Origin: Vibrio sagamiensis NBRC 104589
Lineage (GTDB): Bacteria > Pseudomonadota > Gammaproteobacteria > Enterobacterales > Vibrionaceae
Direction of reading: 5' to 3'
DNA: 64,000 nt
NCBI RefSeq assembly: GCF_007990935.1
Contig: NZ_BJXJ01000005.1
Span: 82,583 to 146,582, forward strand
A program made the translations under genes and the position numbers. This document shows, one piece after another, positions 9,605-19,016 of this stretch; within the stretch, counting starts at the first letter, position 1; each line of letters starts with the position of its first letter. The notes under the pieces are model-generated. The model was not told the origin of the DNA and made no database searches. It was given only the letters and a program-made list of their open reading frames with translations.

Positions 9605-10423
9605 ATGGAATTAGAGATTTATCAAGTTGATTCATTTACTCAACAAGTATTTAAAGGCAACCCTGCTGGGGTTTGTATCACGCAAGAGCAGCTTAGCCGA
9701 CCGTTAATGCTGGCGATTGCGGGTGAAATGGCGGTATCCGAAACGGCTTTTTTGTCCCTTTCAGATATGAACTTAAAGTGGTTTACGCCTGAAGCCGAAG
9801 TCAACTTATGTGGTCATGGCACCCTTGCTGTAGCTCATGTATTAAGAGAGAAAGGGCAAGTAAAGGCAGGTGATAAGGTGAGTTTTTCAACCTTGTCAGG
9901 CACGCTGACTGCACTGATTAATGAATCGACGATTGAACTTGATTTCCCATCGCCTAGCATTGAGTTTTCTGAGCCGAGCCCTGCCGCTTTGTTAGAACAT
10001 CTCACGCTGACTCAAGAAGAGATCATCTCGTTCGGCCATTTTGATGAAAAAGTACTGATTGAATTAGCCAGTGAGCAGACTCTACTTAACCTGCAGCCCA
10101 ATTTTGATAGATTAAAGCAACTGCCTGGTCGTGGCGTTCTTATTACTGCAATTTCGTCTGATCCACATTTAGACTTTGTGTCTCGATACTTTGCGCCTTG
10201 GGTGGGGGTGAATGAAGATCCGGTCACAGGCTCTGCTCATTGTGCTTTAACGGTTTATTGGTCAGAAAAACTAGCCAAAACCCAATTGAAAGGTTTTCAA
10301 GCTTCCCAGCGAGGAGGGTATGTCGACACGGAACTACTGCCCAACGGTAGGACAAAGTTAATCGGCTCAGCAGTTACGGTGATTAAAGGCAAGATGCAAA
10401 TCGCTGAACAAAGCGAATCTTAA
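9605..10423 (+). CDS. PhzF-family isomerase-like protein
   Basis: PhzF/YddE-family protein with the diaminopimelate-epimerase fold. The best-known member isomerises a phenazine precursor, but most family members have unknown substrates. Seen here are the first-lobe GNPAGVC segment (about residues 18-24), SETAFL with the conserved catalytic Glu (about 45), CGHGTLA (about 74) and the second-lobe DPVTGSAHCAL (about 205). All are family hallmarks. It is 272 residues and stands alone, convergent with the next gene. No phenazine genes are near, so a phenazine role is unlikely. Confidence 0.9.
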   Translation: MELEIYQVDSFTQQVFKGNPAGVCITQEQLSRPLMLAIAGEMAVSETAFLSLSDMNLKWFTPEAEVNLCGHGTLAVAHVLREKGQVKAGDKVSFSTLSGTLTALINESTIELDFPSPSIEFSEPSPAALLEHLTLTQEEIISFGHFDEKVLIELASEQTLLNLQPNFDRLKQLPGRGVLITAISSDPHLDFVSRYFAPWVGVNEDPVTGSAHCALTVYWSEKLAKTQLKGFQASQRGGYVDTELLPNGRTKLIGSAVTVIKGKMQIAEQSES

Positions 10424-10433
10424 TAAAATGCGC

Positions 10434-10469
10434 CACCATAGGCATGGCCGAAGCGCCTTGCCTATGGTG
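10434..10469. repeat. 11-bp inverted repeat, copy 1 (terminator-like)
   Basis: CACCATAGGCA (10434-10444) and TGCCTATGGTG (10459-10469) form a perfect 11-bp stem with a 14-nt loop between two convergent genes. The same stem sequence recurs at 12561-12597 on the other side of the sulfatase-family gene. No T-run flanks it. Confidence 0.75.
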
Positions 10470-10515
10470 ACGTTGATAGAAGAAGAGAGAGAGCTGCGGG
10501 GCCGCGGTATTCGCT

Positions 10516-12414
10516 CTAAGGCTCGCTCACTTGATGGCGGTATTGCTGCGTTTTGCCTTCGAACAAAAGCTGTTGTGAAATGGCGTTGTAATAACTGCCT
10601 TCTTTAAATAGGGCTTGGCTCCAAGGTTGTTGCTCACAATCGACCGTTTTCTTGCTGACTACGTTGTCCCCAATCTCAAAACATAAACTGAGTTCGCCTG
10701 TCGAGCTGTTAATCGCAATACCATGATCTTTCGTCATCCAGAAAAAACCATTACCAAAAGAAAAGCTAGAGCGTCCTGGGTAGTGGTGATCCATCAGCGA
10801 GTGACCCGTAAACCAAGGCACATAACCACCTAGCCAATCCATGACCGTTGGGGCAACGTCTCTTTGAGAAGAAGCAATAGGCCTATTCTCTGGGGCTATG
10901 GATTGATCGCTCGCGTACATCAGCATGGGGATGGCATTTTTAACAAACCCACCAGTCACCGTTTTAGCGGTGTGATCGGCCAGTAAAACGACCATAGTTG
11001 GCTTATCAAGCTGAGCCAATTTAGCATCGAGCTTAGTAATAAAGCGTTGCAACGCATCATCGGCATGTTTCACGACACTGCGACGCTCGTTAATTTGATT
11101 TTCACGGCCGAATACATAGCCCACCTCATCAGGGAGAATCGAGCCGTGGGTTGTTCCGGTATTGATCGTAAGAAGAAACGGCTGAGTAGATTGGCTTAAT
11201 TGATCGATCTGATCGAGAGCAAAACGGTAGATATCGTCATCCATGAAGCCCCATTCGTTCTTAAAGCCTTCAAATTTGTAATCATGTTTGCCAAAAGATT
11301 GCTTAAAGCCGACAGTTTGTGCGAATGCTCCAACAGCCCCTTTACCACTGCCTTGAACAAAGGTCGTTTGCCACCCTTTTTTCGCCAGTATATGCGGCAG
11401 GCAAGCATAAGAAGCGTTTTGCAACTGACTATTCGCCATGAAGCCATTGATTGGATTTGGGTAAGAGCAGAAAGTAGAAAAAGTGCCCTGAACGGTGCGA
11501 TAAGCATCGGCATAGGTGGAGTGAGTCGTCAACGTGCGCTTTCTTAACTGATCAAAGAAAGGCGTGGCATTCGCGACACCCGCATAACTTTGCATATCAA
11601 AGGCTGGCCAGCTTTCTAATAGCACAACAACAATATTGGCTGATTTTAACTCATTAAGCTGCTGTGGTTGTGCCATTTTTTGGGCGTGAGTGAGTGCATC
11701 AAGTTGTGCTTTACTGGCGTTTTTCGTTACTTTCTTTATTGCTTTAGAACTCCCTTTACCGAGGTAATAGCCAATGCTATATGGCACGTTCCACGCGATG
11801 AATGCCTTTTCTGGGCTACCGGCTTTATAAGCACTCATTGGGGTTTGAGGGGCATCGTGCCATCCACCACGGATGAGGCTGACAGTAAGAAGCAGCCAAA
11901 CGAGGGCAAACACCCCGTTGCTAAATAAACGACTAGGCGTTCTTGTCGCTAGGGGTAAATACTTCCAAATCACCCATAGGCAAAGTACCAACCAGCCAAA
12001 ACCAACGATAATGGTGCCCCAATAGCTGGTGAAAGCGGTTGTTATCAGCTCCCACTCCATTCCTTGTGCGTTAAACAGCTCAAAGGTAACGTGCTTAGTG
12101 GCATCTTTGGCATAAATACAGTCAGAAAAAGTGCTTCCAACAACCCAAATCGTACCAAGGCTGAGCAGAATACGAATCAAGAAAGCAGGCTCTTTTCTAA
12201 ATAGGCTCGTCACTATTAAGCTCAGAAAGATAGGAGCAGTTAAAAGTGCTGCTGCCGTAGCATCTAGACGAAGGCCAAACATGACCGCTTTTATTCCATC
12301 AGCGGAAAGGAGCTCAATAGGGAGTTGAGGAAAGCTTGATAGCGCTATCAACTTGGATATGAAGGTGATAGATAGCAAGCAAAGAAATGACGTTATGGTA
12401 TTTTTTATAAGCAC
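10516..12414 (-). CDS. LTA-synthase-family membrane phosphoglycerol transferase / sulfatase-fold protein
   Basis: Inner-membrane enzyme of the alkaline-phosphatase superfamily. Five or so hydrophobic helices fill the first 190 residues. A large periplasmic sulfatase-fold domain follows, in which VVLLESWPAFD (about residue 260) carries the first metal ligand. RTVQGTFSTFCS (about 308) holds the likely nucleophilic Thr, and LADHTAK (about 478) gives the late Asp-His metal ligands. Members transfer phosphoglycerol or phosphoethanolamine to envelope glycans or lipids; the substrate here is unknown. It is 632 residues and monocistronic. It is bracketed by two copies of an inverted repeat, which suggests it may have arrived as a unit. 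Confidence 0.85.
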   Translation of the reverse strand: MLIKNTITSFLCLLSITFISKLIALSSFPQLPIELLSADGIKAVMFGLRLDATAAALLTAPIFLSLIVTSLFRKEPAFLIRILLSLGTIWVVGSTFSDCIYAKDATKHVTFELFNAQGMEWELITTAFTSYWGTIIVGFGWLVLCLWVIWKYLPLATRTPSRLFSNGVFALVWLLLTVSLIRGGWHDAPQTPMSAYKAGSPEKAFIAWNVPYSIGYYLGKGSSKAIKKVTKNASKAQLDALTHAQKMAQPQQLNELKSANIVVVLLESWPAFDMQSYAGVANATPFFDQLRKRTLTTHSTYADAYRTVQGTFSTFCSYPNPINGFMANSQLQNASYACLPHILAKKGWQTTFVQGSGKGAVGAFAQTVGFKQSFGKHDYKFEGFKNEWGFMDDDIYRFALDQIDQLSQSTQPFLLTINTGTTHGSILPDEVGYVFGRENQINERRSVVKHADDALQRFITKLDAKLAQLDKPTMVVLLADHTAKTVTGGFVKNAIPMLMYASDQSIAPENRPIASSQRDVAPTVMDWLGGYVPWFTGHSLMDHHYPGRSSFSFGNGFFWMTKDHGIAINSSTGELSLCFEIGDNVVSKKTVDCEQQPWSQALFKEGSYYNAISQQLLFEGKTQQYRHQVSEP

Positions 12415-12559
12415 GATTTATAAGAGTCTTGTTTGTGTTGTAGCTTATTATGGATAGTTTTATTTTATATGAATTTAATGATTGTGTGAAGGTGGGGGAT
12501 GTTAAGGTGTAAAGGAAATAGATTAATATCAATGGTTATTGATAATCTTACTGGACTTA

Positions 12560-12598
12560 ACACCATAGGCACTTGGCCACAGCTTATGCCTATGGTGT
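12560..12598. repeat. 11-bp inverted repeat, copy 2 (terminator-like)
   Basis: CACCATAGGCA (12561-12571) and TGCCTATGGTG (12587-12597) are identical to the arms at 10434-10469. The pairing extends by one A-T pair outward. The loops of the two copies share a TGGCC..AGC core. It lies just past the iutA stop on the minus strand, so it may end the aerobactin transcript. Confidence 0.75.
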
Positions 12599-12615
12599 CT
12601 TGTGTGGTTTAAAGC

Positions 12616-14727
12616 TTAAAACTTAACTTGGTAATTTAAAGTAAATGTACGTCCACGACCTTTGTAGTCAAACATCGCAGAGTTACCATACCAATATTTT
12701 GCTCTTTGACTCCAAATGGTTGAGTAATCCTCGTTCAGCACATTTTGGATACCAAACCCAAGATTGCCGATAGGAAGTTGATAGTTACCTATTAAATCAA
12801 CAACAGTGTAGCCATTCAGCTTCCTATCCGAGGCGTCTTCATAATCAAACATTGTTTGGCTTTGTAGCTTTAGGCTATAGTCGTGATCATACCATCCTAT
12901 CCAAGTATTGGTTTTGGAAGTGCTTGCCTCCATAGCTTTAAAGTCATCCCAACCATGGTCGCCTTTTTCTTGGGTCCTGACGTAATTACCAGAAGCACCG
13001 ATCAGAAGGTTGTCCGTTGCCCAATATTTTGCTTGGGCCTCAATGCCATATACTCTTTTCGGTTTGGAAAGCCCTTTAATGGTGAACTCATCGGTATATA
13101 AAATTGTTGCATCTGTATAAGAATAATAAGCCGCGGACTGAAACTCTAGGTCATCAATGTTAGTTCGATATCCTATTTCATAACTGTCGGTAGTAATGCC
13201 TTCAAGCTTAGAATTTGAAACCCGACTATTTGCATCTTTACCATAGTATTTTGCTGCATTAGGTAGATCGAACCCTTGTGAGAAGTTTGCCCACAGCTGT
13301 GAGTCAGGGGTGAGGTCATACATGGTTCCTAGGTTGAACAAGAGCTCGCTGTAATCGGTGCTACCACCTGGAACAAAGTCTGAGTTGGTACTTTTTTGGA
13401 AATCAGAAATGGTGGTATGAATATATTGATAACGAACCCCTGCCTGTACAGACCAGCGATCAGATATCGAATATTCAGATTGTATGAATGACGCTAAAGC
13501 CCTGGTTTCGACACCTGGGTACCTTCCTTCCATATGATCAATGACATGGATAAGGCCGCCACTTGATTCAGTAGTTGATTGATCATAAATGGCATTATTA
13601 CTTTCAAACTCGTCTAAATAACTGTCGATTCCGAAAGTTAGGCTTAAATCATTAAATGAACGATTTAAAGCCAGTTTAAAGGCCAAAATGTCTGAGACTT
13701 GATTAGATGAACTGGTTTTTAAGTTGTTTTTGCCTGAGCTTGTATATGGGCTAAAAGTATGGTCTTCAGTTCTAAAAGAAAGCTCTGACATCAATTGATA
13801 ATTAAAAAAGTCGTCATTGCTATAAGTTGTGCTCAACATAAAGCGTTGAGTACCTTGCTGCCTGGGCGAAGAGTAGCCTTTACGAACATCGACGAACTGA
13901 AATTTTCCTTCGTCATCTTTTTCGAAGTAGAGGCCATAAGGCGAGTCTTGCTGGCTTTCGTAATACTGGGTCAGTATGTTAAGTTGCTGTCCTGCCGTTA
14001 GGTTGACTTGTGCGTTGGTCATCAAATCAACGGTTTCGTTAAATTGAGTCGAGCCTTGGGTGATGTCTGGTGTGATAATGTCGCCATGAGTGTCATAATA
14101 ACCCTGATTTTTAGTATAAGCGACAGCCACTCTCCCTTGAGCTTTTTCATTACCGAATGCAACGGATTGGGCCAGTTTGTAATCGAGATCTTGATTGGAA
14201 CTGAAACCGGAGGTTCCACCTACAAAGCTTTCAAACTCTCTGCCGCTGTCGGTTCCTTTTTTAGTGATGATATTAATCACGCCACCAGATGCGCCTGCGC
14301 CATAAAGCGATGTTGCACCGGAAAGAACTTCGATCCTTTCAATATTAAATGGATCAATAGAATCCAATTGTCTGCTAATGGATCGAACTGATTGGAGAGA
14401 GACGCCATCTATCATAACCATCATGCTTCGGCCACGAAGGTTTTGTCCTGAATGTGTACGGCCACCACTTGCAACATCGAGAGAGGGAACCGCGGTTGCT
14501 AAGATCTCGTCTAGGTTTTTACCACCTCGATATTCTTGCTCAATCAGCTCGGAATCTACGTACCAAACGGTACCAGAAATATCACTTAGGGCTTTAGGTA
14601 GATGGCTTGAAACGACGACCATTTTTTCTTCTTGTACTTCTTGAGCAAAAGCGTTGAACGCATTACTGGTGGAAAGTAGTGCAAGGGTAAGGGTAGAAAG
14701 CTTAAAATATCCTTTTTTCATGTTCAT
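12616..14727 (-). CDS. iutA: Ferric-aerobactin outer-membrane receptor (IutA)
   Basis: TonB-dependent outer-membrane receptor that takes up ferric aerobactin. A signal peptide (MNMKKGYFKLSTL start, cleavage after NAFA) is followed by a plug domain (RSMMVMIDGV, RQLDSIDPFNIERIEV, GATSLYGAGASGGVINI). A 22-strand barrel ends in YKGRGRTFTLNYQVKF. Plug and C-terminal signatures match E. coli IutA closely. The start is placed at the ATG at 14727, preceded by AGAGAAT; the longer frame to 14778 adds 17 residues that spoil the signal peptide. It is 703 residues and lies 189 nt behind iucD. A weak Fur-box-like sequence overlaps its leader, so it may have its own promoter. Confidence 0.95.
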   Translation of the reverse strand: MNMKKGYFKLSTLTLALLSTSNAFNAFAQEVQEEKMVVVSSHLPKALSDISGTVWYVDSELIEQEYRGGKNLDEILATAVPSLDVASGGRTHSGQNLRGRSMMVMIDGVSLQSVRSISRQLDSIDPFNIERIEVLSGATSLYGAGASGGVINIITKKGTDSGREFESFVGGTSGFSSNQDLDYKLAQSVAFGNEKAQGRVAVAYTKNQGYYDTHGDIITPDITQGSTQFNETVDLMTNAQVNLTAGQQLNILTQYYESQQDSPYGLYFEKDDEGKFQFVDVRKGYSSPRQQGTQRFMLSTTYSNDDFFNYQLMSELSFRTEDHTFSPYTSSGKNNLKTSSSNQVSDILAFKLALNRSFNDLSLTFGIDSYLDEFESNNAIYDQSTTESSGGLIHVIDHMEGRYPGVETRALASFIQSEYSISDRWSVQAGVRYQYIHTTISDFQKSTNSDFVPGGSTDYSELLFNLGTMYDLTPDSQLWANFSQGFDLPNAAKYYGKDANSRVSNSKLEGITTDSYEIGYRTNIDDLEFQSAAYYSYTDATILYTDEFTIKGLSKPKRVYGIEAQAKYWATDNLLIGASGNYVRTQEKGDHGWDDFKAMEASTSKTNTWIGWYDHDYSLKLQSQTMFDYEDASDRKLNGYTVVDLIGNYQLPIGNLGFGIQNVLNEDYSTIWSQRAKYWYGNSAMFDYKGRGRTFTLNYQVKF

Positions 14728-14736
14728 AATATTCTC

Positions 14737-14755
14737 TGTCATCATTATGATTAGG
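14737..14755 (-). promoter_or_regulatory. Weak Fur-box-like sequence upstream of iutA
   Basis: On the minus strand CCTAATCATAATGATGACA matches 12 of 19 positions of the classic Fur consensus and lies 9 nt before the iutA ATG. The position fits iron control but the match is modest. Confidence 0.35.
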
Positions 14756-14916
14756 GCGATTCGGCCCGTTTTAATCAAGGTAGCCTTTAAAGTCCCTCAA
14801 GCCTTGACTGGATAAATCAGACCTGAGGTCAAAAACTGGTAAAGTTTAAATTTTTAAAATTAGACCGCTACAAGTTATGGAATGGTTAGCGTTCATGTAT
14901 AAAGTCATAAAGCGCG

Positions 14917-16227
14917 TTACACTGTCACGTGCGTTTGACAAGGATTGGGACTGAGCCACTCGATCATGCCGCGTCCAGAATCGGTATCAAACAGCTGTTT
15001 TTCAGCCAAACTATTGATGATTCGAGCGCTTCGCCATGCCATTAAGCTGAGTTGAGGCTCAGCGATACCATGACTATGCATTCCTGCATTGACTGCAAAG
15101 ATCTTGTTGTTGCTTTGTCCTTCCCATTTCAGTTCGAATTCAGGAGTCATTTGGTAGCGATTTTGCTCGTCCATGTCTAAGAGAGGCAAAATGGAGCGTA
15201 AGCAGGCTGGAGTAGGAGCTTCAAAGCCCGTTGCTAAAATGACGATATCGGCTTGCAAGGTCTCTAAGTTTTGCCCAAGAGCATTGTTGGCAGAGAGTGT
15301 AAAACCTTGAGCATCTTTACGTACTTGCGTTAAGGTTCGATGAGGCAGTAAACGTACCCATTTATCTTCTTTTAATACATCAAAGCGGTGATATAGCTCT
15401 TGATAAATACTCAGAAGTGCTTTTTGGGTAATGCCATCGGATGTTAGCTTTTGATTCGCAATTTCTTGATGTTTGACTTGGGGAGATAAGTTTACAAACG
15501 CATCAACATAATCTGGTGCAAAGAATTCGTTGGTGAAAGAAGCTTCATCGAGAGGTTGATAATTAGCGCGACGTGATAACCAATCAAGCGATTTAGGTTT
15601 GCCCCACTTATGTTGTAATGCATTGATGAAGATATCTGCACCGCTTTGCCCTCCGCCAACGATTATAACTCGTTTACCAGTGAAGTCTTGCTCTGTTAGG
15701 CCAATTTTAGCTGCATGGAAAAGCTGTGTGCCTAGGTATGGTTTTGCACATTCTGGGACAAAGGGTACTTTGCCTGTACCAATACATAGGTTTTTTGCTT
15801 GGTAAACACCTTGATTGGTATGAAGATTAAAGTGTTCACCGGTATATTCTACTTCTTCGACAGAAGAGGAAAATTGCACATTATCAAGCTGGTGTGCTGT
15901 CCAAGCTAAGTAATCAGAAAATTCATGACGGCTAATGCATTGTAATTCTGCAGAAAGAAAACGATAAAACTTCTTGTTTTTGACCAGATAAGACAAGAAG
16001 GAATAAGGGCTTTCCGGGTGAACCGCACTGACTAAGTCTTTCAGGAACATAGTTTGCATATTGGTGTTATCAAGCAGTAGGCCTGGGTGCCAAACAAAGG
16101 TGTCCCTGCTCTCAAAGAAGCGAGATCGAAGTTGAGGTTGATCAGCGAGTAAAGCGGCGATACTTAGGTTGAATGGGCCAGCACCAATTCCCGCTAAATC
16201 GAGTTTGATGTTGTTTGTGTGTGTCAT
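14917..16227 (-). CDS. iucD: L-lysine N6-monooxygenase (IucD)
   Basis: First enzyme of aerobactin synthesis: FAD- and NADPH-dependent hydroxylation of the side-chain amine of lysine. The FAD-binding GIGAGPFNLSIAALLA is at about residues 12-27. MFLKDLVSAVHPESPYSF, conserved in the family, follows. The NADPH site VGGGQSGADIF is at about 190, and a late ATGFEAP plus HGIAEPQLSLMAWRSA complete the pattern. The 436 residues match E. coli IucD (LVSAV, KKFYRFL and EFSDYL segments all present). It is fourth in iucABCD, 108 nt after iucC. Sure call. Confidence 0.96.
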   Translation of the reverse strand: MTHTNNIKLDLAGIGAGPFNLSIAALLADQPQLRSRFFESRDTFVWHPGLLLDNTNMQTMFLKDLVSAVHPESPYSFLSYLVKNKKFYRFLSAELQCISRHEFSDYLAWTAHQLDNVQFSSSVEEVEYTGEHFNLHTNQGVYQAKNLCIGTGKVPFVPECAKPYLGTQLFHAAKIGLTEQDFTGKRVIIVGGGQSGADIFINALQHKWGKPKSLDWLSRRANYQPLDEASFTNEFFAPDYVDAFVNLSPQVKHQEIANQKLTSDGITQKALLSIYQELYHRFDVLKEDKWVRLLPHRTLTQVRKDAQGFTLSANNALGQNLETLQADIVILATGFEAPTPACLRSILPLLDMDEQNRYQMTPEFELKWEGQSNNKIFAVNAGMHSHGIAEPQLSLMAWRSARIINSLAEKQLFDTDSGRGMIEWLSPNPCQTHVTV

Positions 16228-16335
16228 GAGAGCAATCCTTTTCTTGGGTTTTAGCCTAATTGAGCTGTAATCTAAATAACAACGATTGACTTAATACAGA
16301 GCTTTATCGTTTAAATGGTGAGTTTTTATGGACGA

Positions 16336-18105
16336 TTAACGCCTCTTTTGCATTGCTGTCACCAATGGGTTTTCTAACATGTTGTCCATGTCTGGGAGCA
16401 TCCTAGTTGCACTTGCATCTGTACTGTGACGGAATTTTGCAAGATTGAGCCCAATCCGTAAGATTTTGGGCTTGAAAAGATCAAACTGTTTGAATCGATG
16501 CTGATAATCAGGGTTAGCGTGCATGTAGGCTTTGATTCTTTCTCCAAGTAAGGCGTAGAATTCCACTTCTGAGAAGCCTAATTGAGCAACAAGGGGGGAA
16601 ATAAAGCGAAGTGTTGTGACAAAATGACCCGTTTGTAAATCGTGGATAATGAGATTTTCTGGTAAGCGAACGGTGACTTGTTTGACATTTTCTGCTAGTA
16701 AGGACTGTTCTGGATAATCGCCCTCGACCAAACGCATGTCACCTTGAAAATCCTTAAGAAGAATTCGTTTGGGACAGGAGTTTTCCATCACTAGAGTGAC
16801 ATTTTGCCCATGAGCAATCAATGATACGCCATATTTACAGAGTAAATGGTAATAAGGTATCACCACGGCATCAAACAGCTTGGTTAACCAAGCCTGAATC
16901 GAGAGACCAGAATGTTTGATGTACTCTGCTATGAGTGAGTTGTCATGATGATCACTCTCCATTAAAGCTGCCATTAAGATAGCATCCTCACCGGGTTTGA
17001 GCTTTGAAGTGGTCGATTCACGCCAGATTACACCTAGTAATTCATGATAACGATAAGGCGCACCTTCTAGATGCTCATAATCGGCTTGGATAGCAAAAGC
17101 GGCAGCTGGCTCTTGAAGAACCTGTGCTCCTTTACTAATTAAAAGCTCATCAGATTTAAAAACGGAATCAATCCAATCTGATGCAGTTGGCCCAGCAAGA
17201 ATATATCGTCCGGGAATACCTCGGTAACAAGAGGTGTTCATAATAGTAAGCGGTAATTTGATGTCGTAGCTATTTGGCCTAGTTATGTTGCTCAATGTAC
17301 GTAAAGAAAGTTGAGCTAGGAACTGGTCACCAAATTCACCTAGATAGATAATGTGCTTTTCTGCCAATTCTCGGATAAAAAGCATCGATAGTTTTTGCTT
17401 CCATTGCCAAGGGTGTACAGGGACAATTGTGTAGTCGTCGCGTTCAACATTGAATGAGGCCAAAATTTGATTCATTTTAGTAAGTTCACATTCATAAACA
17501 GATTGTGCGAGTAAATCCTGCCATTGCAAATTTGATGTGGTCGCTTGTTTTAAAATGGAACGATGAACAGCAACCCAAATAAGTTGAAAAGTCTGGGCTG
17601 ATTCAGGCGCATACTTTTTAAGATCATCACTTCCCCAGCCACGTCGCCCTTTGTTGAATGCAAATTTTGGATGGCCATCAAAATAGGTCTGCTGTTGTTC
17701 ACATGATAAGAAGGCCAAATCACGCGCAGTCATGGACTCTTTTTTTTGCATTAATTTGCAATCACTCAGAAGCGTGGCATTAAGATCTTCTAAATGTTCA
17801 GCGAATGCGTTGTCTGACATATTAAGCAATGGCTGCAAATCACGCATTAATAATGCTGCTGAGATAGAAGCTTGAGATTCTACCGAAGAGTATCGAGTGA
17901 TACTTCGCGGCTTAATCATCACTTGCCCCCAAATATTCCTCGTGCCTTGAAAAGTGTATTCGGTTTTGTCATTGAGTTTTAGAACATAACCGTCATTGCT
18001 CGGCTGTAAAACAAAGGCTTGTTCATAAGCAAATTCACTGATGATTTTGGCCGCGAGTTTGTGGTTGGCAACCTCCCAATATTTTTGAATTGCGTTTTGT
18101 TCCAT
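16336..18105 (-). CDS. iucC: Aerobactin synthase, NIS synthetase (IucC)
   Basis: NRPS-independent siderophore synthetase that adds the second N6-acetyl-N6-hydroxylysine to citrate and so completes aerobactin. It has IucA/IucC and FhuF-like C-terminal domains. Seen are KGRRGWG near 165, VHPWQWKQKL, LRTLSNITRPNSYDIKLPL with the ATP/citrate-binding residues, HGQNV and LLKDFQGD. Of two in-frame ATGs, the one at 18105 is chosen: AAGGAG is 8 nt before it and it overlaps the iucB stop as TAATG. The ATG at 18111 is only 2 nt from the ribosome site. It is 589 residues, paralogous to IucA. Confidence 0.95.
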   Translation of the reverse strand: MEQNAIQKYWEVANHKLAAKIISEFAYEQAFVLQPSNDGYVLKLNDKTEYTFQGTRNIWGQVMIKPRSITRYSSVESQASISAALLMRDLQPLLNMSDNAFAEHLEDLNATLLSDCKLMQKKESMTARDLAFLSCEQQQTYFDGHPKFAFNKGRRGWGSDDLKKYAPESAQTFQLIWVAVHRSILKQATTSNLQWQDLLAQSVYECELTKMNQILASFNVERDDYTIVPVHPWQWKQKLSMLFIRELAEKHIIYLGEFGDQFLAQLSLRTLSNITRPNSYDIKLPLTIMNTSCYRGIPGRYILAGPTASDWIDSVFKSDELLISKGAQVLQEPAAAFAIQADYEHLEGAPYRYHELLGVIWRESTTSKLKPGEDAILMAALMESDHHDNSLIAEYIKHSGLSIQAWLTKLFDAVVIPYYHLLCKYGVSLIAHGQNVTLVMENSCPKRILLKDFQGDMRLVEGDYPEQSLLAENVKQVTVRLPENLIIHDLQTGHFVTTLRFISPLVAQLGFSEVEFYALLGERIKAYMHANPDYQHRFKQFDLFKPKILRIGLNLAKFRHSTDASATRMLPDMDNMLENPLVTAMQKRR

Positions 18106-19016
18106 TACCATTGCTCCTTAAAAAAGCGATCACGGTTTTGCATTAACAAAGCTGAACGTTTGTGAGGGAAATTAAATTCAAATTGCTTTTCAAAACCCAT
18201 CGGTAGAATCCGATTGAATAATCGTTGGTTGTCCGATCTTGGCTCTAAAACAATGCGTTGGGTTCGTACATCATCAATAAAGATGTAGTGACTAATGGCT
18301 TTGATCCAAGCGTTGAAATAATCCGGACCTCGGAATGTTTGCTCGCCAACTAAAAGGTGAATCCCACGGTCAAAATCTTGAACGTCAAAATATGGGCTGA
18401 GTCTGTCCTCTGCCACCCAGTAAACTTCAATATAGCCAAAAGGTTGGCCGTTAAACTCACCAATCAGAGGAATAATATGATCATCAGCTAAGCGTTCTAA
18501 AAGGAATGCTAACAGTTGGTCTTCACTCCAAGCTTGCTCCCAAAACTCAGCGACCCTTGGATCGTTCATCCAGCGAGTAAATATGGTCAAATCTTTTTCT
18601 GTATCGATAAGTCTGAAACTGACTTCCGCTTGAACTTTACTATCGAAGCGTTTATAGACGCACCCTTGAGGCATTGGCGGTCGTAAAGGGTGATGTCGGT
18701 AGCGGCTGTCGGACTGAACTAAATACTTTGGGAATTGAGTCGATACCTTATGCTTATGCCAAAAAAGAGGCATTTGATAAAAGGCGTAACGGTTCAGTTT
18801 GACTCCAGCGATCGGTAAGCGAGAAGTTAAACATTCCACAAGAGCATGATCAGTATTTTGTATATTGAGTGCCTCAAGTTGTGGTTGCTGTTCAAAAAGC
18901 AGGTCAAGTTCTTCAAAGCAGGTTTGCCATATTGTAGGGTGGTCAAAATCACCTAGTTGTACCGTAAATGAAATACTGTTTTTACCATCAAAAATTAAGG
19001 TTTTGTAATTATCCAT
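18105..19016 (-). CDS. iucB: N6-hydroxylysine O-acetyltransferase (IucB)
   Basis: GNAT-type acyltransferase that acetylates N6-hydroxylysine with acetyl-CoA in aerobactin synthesis. The C-terminal half carries the IucB/RhbD pattern: RWMNDPRVAEFWEQ, PLIGEFNGQPFGYIEVYW, the HLLVGE and RGPDYF acetyl-CoA region, and a RIVLEPRSDN segment. The start is set at the ATG at 19016, 303 residues. AAGGAGATCGCTC stands directly before it and it overlaps the iucA stop by 8 nt. The longer frame to 19058 would run 50 nt into iucA. Confidence 0.94.
   Translation of the reverse strand: MDNYKTLIFDGKNSISFTVQLGDFDHPTIWQTCFEELDLLFEQQPQLEALNIQNTDHALVECLTSRLPIAGVKLNRYAFYQMPLFWHKHKVSTQFPKYLVQSDSRYRHHPLRPPMPQGCVYKRFDSKVQAEVSFRLIDTEKDLTIFTRWMNDPRVAEFWEQAWSEDQLLAFLLERLADDHIIPLIGEFNGQPFGYIEVYWVAEDRLSPYFDVQDFDRGIHLLVGEQTFRGPDYFNAWIKAISHYIFIDDVRTQRIVLEPRSDNQRLFNRILPMGFEKQFEFNFPHKRSALLMQNRDRFFKEQW

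Noticed and set aside
9605..10423. Phenazine biosynthesis gene phzF
   Set aside because: Motifs are of the family, but no other phenazine genes are present and most family members have other roles.
12616..14778. iutA start at 14778
   Set aside because: The extra 17 residues precede a normal signal peptide and overlap the possible Fur site; the ATG at 14727 fits better.
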